NCBI GenBank assembly: GCA_032353305.1
Contig: JAUCNG010361064.1
Coordinates: 1-11,897 of the forward strand
From: Cephalothrix spiralis
Lineage: Eukaryota > Nemertea > Palaeonemertea > Archinemertea > Cephalotrichidae
Length of the DNA: 11,897 nt
Reading direction: 5' to 3'
Position 1 is the stretch's first letter. Each line of letters opens with the position of its first letter. Positions 1-9,200 of the stretch are shown here, piece by piece. The notes beneath the pieces were generated by a model that was not told the DNA's origin, ran no database searches, and saw only the letters and a list, made by a program, of their open reading frames with translations. A program made the translations under genes and the position numbers.

Positions 1-490
1 TCTCTACAACATTCTCACTCCTTGGCTTTTTATTTGTTTTGGCTCACATTTTCAGAATATATTCTCATAAATGTTACAGAGTGCCTGAATTTTAAAAATA
101 TCCTAGTTCAGGCACTAAAGGAAATATTGCTTTATCATATACAAAAAAAAAATATTAGTGTATCTCAATTAGAAAAAGTGCTAAAATGTTATAGCGATTG
201 CTGGTTTTTGACCAATTCTGGCTATTTTTTGACCAAAAATAGGTCAAAGTCAAGGTCAAATTATATTTTCATCAAAACTTTAATATGACCGAGACCTATC
301 TTGTTATCATATAATTGGACTTATAAAGTTAATAATAAAAAAATTATAGTGGGGGCCCCTTAGAGCTCTGCGTAGGAGAATGGCCAGATTAGCCTAACTG
401 CATTTTGGCGCAAAAATGTTTTATTGCATAAAATCATTATTTATATTGAATTTTTATCAAAAGTCACTAAAATATATCTTCAAGTGGTAA
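1..490. other. intergenic, A+T-rich, no gene seen
   Basis: No convincing gene. A plus-strand frame at 22-288 is low-complexity and lacks any family motif. Small structures only: a 9-bp perfect stem at 81-89 and 107-115 (GTGCCTGAA and its complement), and a run of AGGTCA-like half-sites near 241. Confidence 0.6.
241..258 (+). promoter_or_regulatory. three abutting AGGTCA-like half-sites
   Basis: AGGTCA, AAGTCA and AGGTCA follow one another without spacing, and TCAAGGTCA (250-258) fits the extended half-site bound by ERR, SF-1 and FTZ-F1 type nuclear receptors. Two TGACC copies lie just upstream (208-212 and 229-233). The site lies about 2.8 kb beyond the 3' end of the gene, so a link to it is unproven and chance is possible. 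Confidence 0.2.
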
Positions 491-1140
491 AATTGCGATC
501 GGAAAAAATTCCTAGTGGAGGACCGAGTCATAAGAAAAACTATGTTTTCGGATGTTAATCTTATAATGGATATCATGAGAGCCCTTGAGTCAAGAGATCA
601 GAATGGACAAATTATAGTGCGGTGTACCTTTTCTGGAGGAACTTAATACTCAATACAAAGATAACTGCCAGGATATATTAGACCTGCCTACATCCCAGCA
701 TGATTTACCTCGTCTTAAATTAGACAGAATGCACACATATGACCTAAGAGTTGTGGATATACAATATATATAACGCACTGATGGAATACATGGGTAATAC
801 TTCATGGGTCTAGTGCCATGAAGAGTAGTTTCTATAGTCGCAGACGAGGGCAATATTGAAAATTACGAGTCGATAACTTGGCTCGAGACCCATAAATTGT
901 TGCTTGTATCGCACGAATTACCAAAAGATATCAACGAATAAGTACGATACAACAATTTACTTCTCATGGTACTCGATAACACTTCATCTCTGTTGACCAG
1001 TAAAACTATAGTGGTTTTCATCGGTAAAATTGGGGCATGTTTCTATCTAATCCCGGATTTGACAACTACTCTTATTTTCAGATACGACACCCGTAACAGA
1101 ATATGGATGGAATATGGGATACTTTTTAATAATACATGAA
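491..1140 (+). pseudogene. unrecognised coding-like relic
   Basis: An open stretch at 491-646 (51 codons, including DVNLIMDIMRALESRDQNG) is followed, one frame over, by 633-1140. That second piece has 169 codons and four stops (including 939-941), where about a dozen would be expected by chance at this base composition. It includes LEELNTQYKDN, LPRLKLDRMHTYDLRVV and RYDTRNRIWMEYGI. The text reads like decayed protein but I do not recognise the family. The last 26 codons overlap a segment repeated in inverted form at 1443-1525, which ties it loosely to the retroelement. It may be chance. Confidence 0.3.
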
Positions 1141-1525
1141 AACATAATTAATAATAAGCCTAAATCTAATAAATTGTGATGGTTTTCTTTAGTTGTCACA
1201 AGCACGGCCGTTTCGGGGGTACGACAATACGGCCTTTAATGTGTGTGCTTGCCCCTCAACATAGCGAACCTACAAGTTGTACACCAAACCTCCCTTACAA
1301 TATATTATATGATTTAATAAACAATTAACAGCATGTGAAAGAAACATCTTCACTATATGTCCGGCTATTAGATCCGGATCAATATGAAGATGTAGCCCAC
1401 ATCACTGACAAAATAGAATAGTCTAGCAAAAAACCTAGCATATATTAAAACTTGTATCCCATTTTTCATCCATATTCTGTGTCGGGTGTCCAATCTGTAG
1501 TAAAGATGTGTCAAAATCGGCATCC
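1052..1525. repeat. imperfect inverted repeat (arms 1052-1131 and 1443-1525)
   Basis: The left arm on the plus strand and the reverse complement of the right arm share CAGAATATGGATG exactly (1097-1109 against 1467-1479). They stay alignable for about 75 bases with small indels. The right arm lies just downstream of the dead reverse transcriptase, in its sense direction. The left arm therefore looks like the tail of a second copy inserted in the opposite direction. Confidence 0.6.
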
Positions 1526-1606
1526 TATTCTCAGAGAGAACAAGAAATAAGTCCATTTAGCGCATCCTAATCCTTTTGAGTAGGGCGTCAATTTCCAAGT
1601 CATACT
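1141..1606. other. intergenic, tail of the retroelement and unassigned sequence
   Basis: Holds the right arm of the inverted repeat (1443-1525) and a minus-strand frame at 1368-1556 that contains RLDTRHRIWMKNGI, echoing the plus-strand relic. It is probably the 3' tail of the dead retroelement. Between 1141 and 1430 I see nothing else beyond a weak stem around 1193-1262. Confidence 0.5.
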
Positions 1607-2690
1607 TCACAGGAATCCAGGGCATCTTCTTACATATTTTCTAATCGCATCCCATATCTTGTCCATTTCGTATCCTTTGGTTCTGACTTTGTCGATAAGA
1701 ATGAAAATTCGGCTGCATAAATCTGATACCAATGTGCAGTTTCGAGCATATCTTATTATCTGACCTTTGACGACTTCATAGGCACATGCTTCCGTAATGT
1801 TTCCCCTAAGATCTGGTAGTAATACGATGTCAAATGTAAATGCATATCTTTTGTCGTATATATCTTCGTAATGCACATCTTGTCTGTAATCTTGATTTCC
1901 AGGTCTAAAAATGATGCCTCTTTGTTTATATTTTCCTTGATTAGTACGAGTTCCTTTGGGTATATTTCGTTCCAATGTTTTTCGATTTGTTTGCCATTGT
2001 TGAGAGTGCATAGATCATGAATAAATCTTTTCGTCCTTCCATAGTACTTTCTCGCGATTCCATAGTCCGTTAGAGTCAATTTTTCCATCCAACTAAATTC
2101 ATACGCATAAAGGTAAAGGTTTGCCATAAACGGGGCCGGGTCCGTTCCCATTGGAATTCCAACTTTTTGTCTAAAAACAGAATTCCCACCCCCAAATATG
2201 AACCGTCAATTATGAAATCCAGCATCTTGAAAACATCTTCTTTGCTATAGAGATCTTCCTTCCTTGTTCGTTTACCAGCGTCGAAACTTGCAGATCCAGA
2301 AATTCTTATCGGACACTTATTTGTTCCTCATTTGAAAGCTTTTTCAGTACACCATTTCAGCTTCTCCTTGAGATCTTGTAGTCCTATTTTCGTATACAGT
2401 GTTGAAAAATCAAAGGTTTCCACTGATTTCGCTTTTTTCTTCAACTTTGCATTTCATTCCTCGACTTTCTCTACTCTGCTCTGCGATTATTTCATCCTTG
2501 CTTTCATTTCTTCGTTCATATGTATGACTCTGCAGTTCTTCAGTTCTTCAATTATCTTCATTATGTAGTACTTCTTACAGACGAATCCTATGTTGTTTGC
2601 AGCTTTATCCACCGGTACAACAGCATATTTTTCTTTAATTTCTTCTTTTACATGCTTGTCATTCAAGATCTTCTTACAGATAGAAACATG
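1607..2690 (-). pseudogene. decayed reverse transcriptase of a retroelement
   Basis: Read on the minus strand in three frames. The first piece (about 2690-2200) has VVPVDKAANNIGFVCKKYY and then FDFSTLYTKI, the catalytic motif A region, but carries three in-frame stops. A frameshift near 2200 leads to VGIPMGTDPAPFMANLYLY and RTKRFIHDLCTLNNG. A second shift near 1860 leads to YDKRYAFTFDIV and a basic tail ending at 1607. The order and motifs match a reverse-transcriptase type common in invertebrate genomes, probably near the Penelope-like elements, though I cannot fix the clade. The catalytic FIDD motif reads FIHD (His codon at 2017-2019). With stops, shifts and a lost catalytic Asp it is a dead copy. 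Endonuclease or GIY-YIG segments were not seen. Confidence 0.85.
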
Positions 2691-2709
2691 CCACTATTAA
2701 TTTTTATTA

Positions 2710-2752
2710 GAATCCGCTGTGATTTTGCGATGCGCAACCCTAAAACTCGACC
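2710..2752 (+). repeat. dispersed repeat, copy 1
   Basis: AATCCGCTG followed by ATGCGCAACCCTAAAACTCG, also seen at 11845-11896 in the same orientation. The two share at least 22 identical bases at the right end and 9 at the left, with about 8-10 extra bases between them in the second copy. It lies just outside the 5' side of the dead reverse transcriptase, so it could be part of that element or of another mobile element. Confidence 0.75.
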
Positions 2753-3077
2753 ACGCATGTGCATTTTTTGAAAACTGAGCAACCAGCGAGAATTGATGTC
2801 GAGACATCATGGATCAAAACCACCAAAGGGTTTTACTAGTCAACAAATCTGAAGTTTTACCGGCGAATATAGCACCGTGATACTGCAGAGGATCAAATTC
2901 GAGATATCGAAGATATAAAACATTACAAAATAAGGCAGAATGAGAATGTTGATATTTTATATGCCATATACTTTTAAAATGGACGCCGGATTGATATAGT
3001 TACTGAACTTTGATTATTACAAAATTATCACATATGATTTGTTTTGCAAAATTTAAATGTCAATATCACAAAAATAA
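2753..3077. other. probable 3' UTR and downstream spacer
   Basis: Between the ZNFX1-like stop and copy 1 of the dispersed repeat. No gene. One small near-palindrome, GATGTCGAGACATC, lies near 2795. The transcript end is not fixed because only a weak TATAAA is present. Confidence 0.5.
2956..2961 (-). promoter_or_regulatory. possible weak poly(A) signal (TATAAA)
   Basis: Minus-strand TATAAA about 117 bases past the ZNFX1-like stop. No AATAAA or ATTAAA occurs between 2741 and the stop, so this variant is the best candidate in range. Weak, since such hexamers are common in A+T-rich DNA. Confidence 0.2.
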
Positions 3078-3283
3078 TTAGAGATCTGCAAGAAGCTCTT
3101 CATAGTTAAGAGGATTGTTTAACTGTGGTTGAGGCCACGCAGGGGCAGTTGATTTATCCATTTCACCCGCGTGCAAGTTTCCAGCAGTTAATCGATGGCC
3201 AGTGCCTCCAATCTTTGCATAACACTCGGGGCAATTTGATTCTTCGGTCGCACCTCCACATTCCGTAATTGCATAAATATGAC
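3078..3283 (-). CDS. ZNFX1: ZNFX1-like last exon: RZ-type zinc finger and stop
   Basis: Residues 660-726 and a TAA stop, acceptor TTACAG. It reads HIYAITECGG (660-669), NCPEC (675-679), IGGTGHRL and AGEMD, the standard tail of the RZ finger shared by ZNFX1 and RNF213. Zinc ligands visible are C656, H660, C667, C676 and C679. In RNF213 the RZ finger is needed for its ubiquitin-ligase activity, and a similar role for this protein is inference. The end ELLADL is open and acidic. The only candidate poly(A) signal downstream is a weak TATAAA at 2956-2961. Confidence 0.95.
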
Positions 3284-6200
3284 CTGTAAAATAATTGATA
3301 TCCAAATCAGTATCTTTTTAGATTAATTCGTCCTAAACAATTCGCCCAGAAACAATTCGTCTCCGCGACATTTCGCCCGCAAGACAGTTCATCCCCCTAT
3401 TTTAAAAAATATCAGATTTAAAATGAAAAACCTTTAATTCTTGTAAATTTTCATTTTCGGGTTGCTTTTAAAAAATCAACATCAACATCGTCCGATAAAA
3501 TCGCAAATTTTTTTGCGTTCTCCCCTAACGTCACTTTTTTAGACCAAGAGAGCTCAAAAACGTTTAACTCGTCCGAAATATGTCGGACGATTTTTCTGCT
3601 TGCTACAGCGCCGTTATTACATGTCTCTCGGCGTTTTACTCAATGCTTATTCATCGTCAACTAATCTAGTTTACAGTCTATCTCTCAGATCTGAAAAAAG
3701 TTATGTACATCCGGGGATATTTGAAGCCTGTAGGAACGTAACGACATATGTCCACTTTCTGGCGTACAGTAAAAACATTTAACCCAAAAGATCAACCTGC
3801 AGCCCATATTACTCGCCGATTGCAACCGCTTGCTTTCGTTTCTCTGCCTCCATGGATGTAGAGAACACATGCAGGGTTTTAATCACACTAGTCGGCCAGA
3901 AATGTGGGCTGCATTCCCTGCATGTAGATGTTTTGTGTTTATTTTACTGTACGCCAGATATTACGTTCCTACAGCCTTCATTTAAGGGAGAATGCCAAAA
4001 AAACTGCGATTTATCACGATGTTAACGTTGAACGCCCCATAAGATATCAGAGAATTCATATACAGTCTATTAACCTTTTGGGCATTTGTACCAATGTCCC
4101 CCACCTAGACCCATCGCTTTCACGATCATCACCCGTTCATCCTCCGAGATTCCTAAGCCAGCAATAGGCATATTCAAAGCCTTAGCAAGTTCTTCTATAA
4201 TATTCTTGCATGTTTCTTCTTTTGACTTTGTGAAAGGTTGGCCATCACTAACAAAGGAGGACAGCATTTTAAGCTGAAAAATATAAAAATAATGGTAGAT
4301 TTTTAACATCAGCTTAAATAATTAGGGACGGGCTCAATAGGAGGTCGATGCCTCTTTATACCGTAAACGGAAAATGGGCATTTGTTTGCTATCGGAAGCG
4401 ACAAATTTTGGCTTTTATGCTATCGGAAACGAAAATTGAGCCTTCTGAATTAAGGGAAACGGTTATCGGAAAGCTAATATACCTAAAAGTATCGGAAGCG
4501 GATATCGAAATGCGCTCTATATCCTCCTTTATCGTAAACTAATATCGGAAAAAAACTGTATAACTGACTAAAATTGGACTGATTGAAACAAATTTGCCGG
4601 TCTTCGATCCGGAGATATTGAAAAAAGCCTATGTTTTCATTAATAGTAACCCAAACAAAAAAGCTCAAAATTTGTCAAAATATGTCATAAGTATTTCGTT
4701 ATAAACCTCCGCCTTATCTAACGATTAACATTGTGGTTTAGAGAATATCACACTCTGAATTCTACCTTAGGTCATTGATGAGTGATATAAAACTACTCAC
4801 TCACCATTGACCTTTGGTCGAACTTAGGTCTACCTTAGGTCAATGATGAGTGATATAAAACTCGGGCTCCGTCCTCGCCACTCACTCACCATTGACCTTC
4901 GGTCGAACTCATCGTGCGTTTTTTCCCTAAAGCACACCGTTAATTGTTCTATGTCGATTTAATACTATCTTTATGACATGCGACTTTGTGTTAGTATGGT
5001 GCACACCGAAATCTAAAATAAAATTTTAAACAAAAGTGTATTCAATTTCGTCTTATTCTTTACCTTTTTGCTTAGCTCATCCTCAACTTGAATTGCCCGT
5101 CTCTTTCTTTTTGCAATCATAATACCAGCTTTAGCAAACATCTTTATTCTTGCAATTTCAAGTTGAATATCATTCAGCTCCTGACCACTTACATTATTTT
5201 TGTATTGTACAATTCTATTGCTCAGATCATGAATGTTCTCTTCCAGAATCTTTCTAGGGGTGTGAACAACAACATAATTAAACACCACCAATTCTATTCC
5301 ATAACTTTCATCAACTACCTTCTTTATCTTAAAAATTTCTTTAATGAATCGAAATTGGTTGGTTGCAATATCAAGGTGCATCTTAGAAGGAGCAGGGGCA
5401 AATTCATAATTATATTCTTCAATTTTTGGCTGAAATATTCCATACTCAATATTGAATTCCATTTGGTCACGTTCATTTACTTTTTTCGTTATACCTATGT
5501 TTTGAAGAAGCTTTCTAATTAACTGAAATAAAATTTTAAAAATATTATTCAAGGGTGCCATTACTAGCGTGGATTGGGTTGCGTGTATGGTATTTTTCAT
5601 ACATAAGCACAACCAGCGACGAAAGTATTAACCATAGAAAATAGGCATTTGGTAAACGTATATACACAGGTATATAAACAGGCACAGGTTTATAAAACAT
5701 TTTAGCGTACGACCTTCAGACCCCAGTTTTCGCCCCGCGAAAATCTCGGAAGTGGGGGCCAAAACTCCATGAACCCTTATATTTTTGGAAAGCTTGTGGA
5801 AATTCCAGTTTTAAGTTTATATTTTCAAAAGGGTCGGGCTCACTTTGGGACCTAAGGAGCAAATTTTCAGTTTTTTCCAAAAAAATGTAAGCTTCCCAAA
5901 AGGGATCCACATGGTCCAATACAGATCATTACTATAATAAGATATCATTTTCAATTTGGTTTGACCAATTTATGGGGCCTAGGGCAAATATAGATTGTTT
6001 TCAAAAAAATTGTATTGGCCCTCCGAGGCCCCATAGCGGGCCCGGCCCTTTCGAAAATATAAACTTGAACCTAGAAATTCAACAAGCTTTCTAAAAATAT
6101 AAGGGTTGATGGGGTTTAGGCGTGCACTTCCGAGATTCTCGCGGGGGGGGGGTTGTGTTGGAGAAGTTCCATAAACCTGTGTAGGTCAATTTTTCATCCT

Positions 6201-9200
6201 ATTCGTCAAATATAAACAAGAAAATACTAGCTATACACTTACCTCATTTGGAATAGAGGCGCATTCCGCTATTTCTTTCATTAGCCCATTTCTTTTCTTC
6301 TCATTTTCTTCCTTATCTCCCCAAGACCTGGCTTTCACAGCCTCTATATCATTACGAAGCTGCTTAACATTATTTCTATAACGCAAGTGCTTGCGAATTG
6401 GTGCATTACACCGCGGGCAAATCTTGAGTAGAATTTCAGGGTCACCATCTGTTTTTCCTTGGTCCATCCAATTGTCAATAGCAGTAACCTGTTGTAGAAA
6501 TAAATTACAAATCATTTTTTAGTCATAATTCAGCACATTAGGCATTGAGATGTTAGCACATCGTATCCGGCTAAAGTTAGTTGAGGAGTAACGTAGTAGA
6601 TCACTTTTTCAGCTTCGTTTTGCCACCTCCGGACTGAGGACTGAGGGGTCCGATCACAGTTCACGTTAACCGATATTTGAATTTCGCGGATCATGTTAAC
6701 CGAAATACGAGTTCACGAATCACGATCGTCGGGATTCACGAATCACGAACGCTGGAAGTCTGGAACTAGCTTTTAGGAATATCGTGACAACAAAACATGT
6801 TATTTTAATAACCCGAATAGGCTATGCCAAAGCAAAAATATCAAAACATGAAATATTTTTTTGCGCGCCTTCTTACAAAATCAATAATTTTCTATAACTT
6901 TAACGAGCCGAGCTGAGCGAGGCGGGGAAAATTTCAAAAATTTAAGGGCCGTAAACGCAATTTGTTAGGCACATTGATGAATTGACCTTCTCAATGGCAC
7001 TTAACTAGACATTAGATAATAGTCAATTTAAATATGGTAGGGTAAAGACAGTCTATACATAATATCAAGATAACTTTCATTTTCCGTCCCATTTTTTACC
7101 CAATAGTTAAAATTAAGGGTAAAGAAGCACTTAGAACTAACTTTTACGCATCTCAATTATAAAAATTCAAGTTCATGGATCACGAATCATTCTAAATTCA
7201 CGGGGGTATTTTCACGCTTCACGTAGGCCTATTCACGTTTCACGTAAGGCCGTTTTTGTGTTTCACGGCTTCACGTTTTTAACCCTTTACCCCTCTCTCC
7301 GGAATATTCAATGAATTTATTTGCTAGTATTTTTTTATTTTTGGTGCACAAAACAACGTTCAGGGTAATAACAAATATTGATATTTTTTAACACGTATCG
7401 CAAAAAGACAATACTAACCTCAAAAATATGTTTACAGTCAGTTAATTCAATAAAACGGGCGTCATCCTCATCCTCAGTTCCAAAGAATAACTCCGTTAAC
7501 TTATCGTGATGACATTCTCGACAAAGTCTTGGACATTTTTCGCCACACAAACCAACACATAAATGTTTACAGGGCAACCGCTTTTTGCATGGCTCGTTAC
7601 ACCTAAAATTGATAATTATTCGACATGAAATAGTAAATTATAAATATATATTCTTCAAGTTGCGGTCAATTGGGGCATTATATCAGTCAAATGTCTCATT
7701 CTTTGAGACCTTGATCAGTCTTAATGGGTATTGCAAGACTGGTTCACTTCCCCTAATATGGCATCCAAAATTATAGTTATCTGCTTTATCTTGGCAAAGA
7801 TGATGAAAGTACATAACTTTTTGGCCAGTATAGTTGATAAGGATTAATTTGATAATCCATCTGGAATCTTATTGTTCTAGTATTATTGTTTTCGATTTAC
7901 TGCAACTTTAACAACGTAAAATCTAACGTTTTGCCGGGATAGCCTATTTTGTATGACAAATCTATTGTGTTTTGCATTTGGCAACCGATGCAAAAATGAC
8001 TGGACTTTGTCGGTCACGGAGATACTGGTAATTCAAAGCAGAATTTCAATACTGACTGTATTGAAGGAGCATCTTTGACTATAGTAGGAATTTGTCAGAT
8101 TGATTACAAAAATCCCAGATTGATAGGTTGGTATTAACAAATTCTATTTTTTCGCCGGAAGAAAACAAGACGCATAATGCATTTTTATGGAACTGTGAGG
8201 TAAAATCATAAATGGGCGGGATCATAAATTTACTTTACCTCGGTCTATTACAGAGTTCATAACAGAGTTTAGTGCACTGATAATGAGGGCATCTCCAATG
8301 GCAGCGTTCTCTGCACTTAGTGCACTTTTCTCCGCATTTGTTCCGACAATCACTGTGCGGACAAGAGTTATTACATTTTTCACTGCAGGGCGGGCATTCG
8401 CTGGTACAAGGCTCTTTACAAAAATGACCACAAACTAGAGTGCGTTCACATTTTTCTTTGCATGGTATATGGTAGCGTCCATTCCAACATTTACCACAGC
8501 TGTAAATAAAAGATTAGAATCTAAGATCAAATAATATTGATTTCATTATCCGGTAGTTCATTTACTCTAGTAACAATCGTCATAGTACCAGTACCAGACC
8601 ATTAAATTTTAGTTTGAAAAACAAATTATTCCCTACTTAGTATGGTTTAAACATTTGTATAGCGCCTTTTTTGGCCCGCCATCTGGGGCCGGGCGGCGGT
8701 GTAAAATTTCAAAATAATTTGATTTTTTATTATTATTGAAAAATGATTAAACCATATATTCGGAGTCTTTAGGGGGCACAATCGAAATTGCTCCTCCGGC
8801 AATAATTCCACCCAATTGTTAACTTTTATATTTCTAATATTACATACGTTGGCGTCGTTTCATACAATTTTTTTTCCCATGATTCATAATTTTAAAACTG
8901 TACTATTTCATTTCTGAATACATTTACATGTACATGTATACTACATAAGAAGTTTTTGACAATAGTCCAATAATCAACTATATAATTTAATAAATTAAAT
9001 TTATTATGTAAATAAAAAAATAAAAGTTAATTTTAAAATAAAAACCAAAATGAAAATAATGATTTTTACGTACCTTCCCTTACACGCATGACCGCATTCC
9101 AAAAGTTGGGAACATTTTTTTGGACAAGGATCAATAGCTTTAAGAGTTCCGCGGCACCGTTCCTCAGAAACATGTCCACATGACCAGGTCTTTTTTCGCT

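Noticed and set aside
22-288. Plus-strand frame of 88 codons
   Set aside because: A+T-rich low-complexity protein with no family motif; it contains the 81-115 hairpin and looks like chance.
3325-3394. CRISPR-like spaced repeats
   Set aside because: Units are too short and diverged, with no constant repeat and no spacers; it is a degenerate tandem repeat.
3569-3594. Hairpin followed by T's, like a bacterial terminator
   Set aside because: The window is clearly eukaryotic and the hairpin shares its core with a nearby repeat family.
4086-4277. Plus-strand frame opposite exon 8
   Set aside because: Antisense shadow of a well-supported exon.
4348-4542. Plus-strand frame of 64 codons
   Set aside because: It simply reads through the TATCGGAAACG tandem array.
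5088-5522. Plus-strand frame of 144 codons
   Set aside because: Lies opposite exon 7 of the ZNFX1-like gene and is its antisense shadow.
5716-5919. Minus-strand frame of 67 codons
   Set aside because: Falls in one arm of the foldback element and has no family motif.
7585-7776. Plus-strand frame of 63 codons
   Set aside because: Starts inside exon 5 on the other strand and has no family motif.
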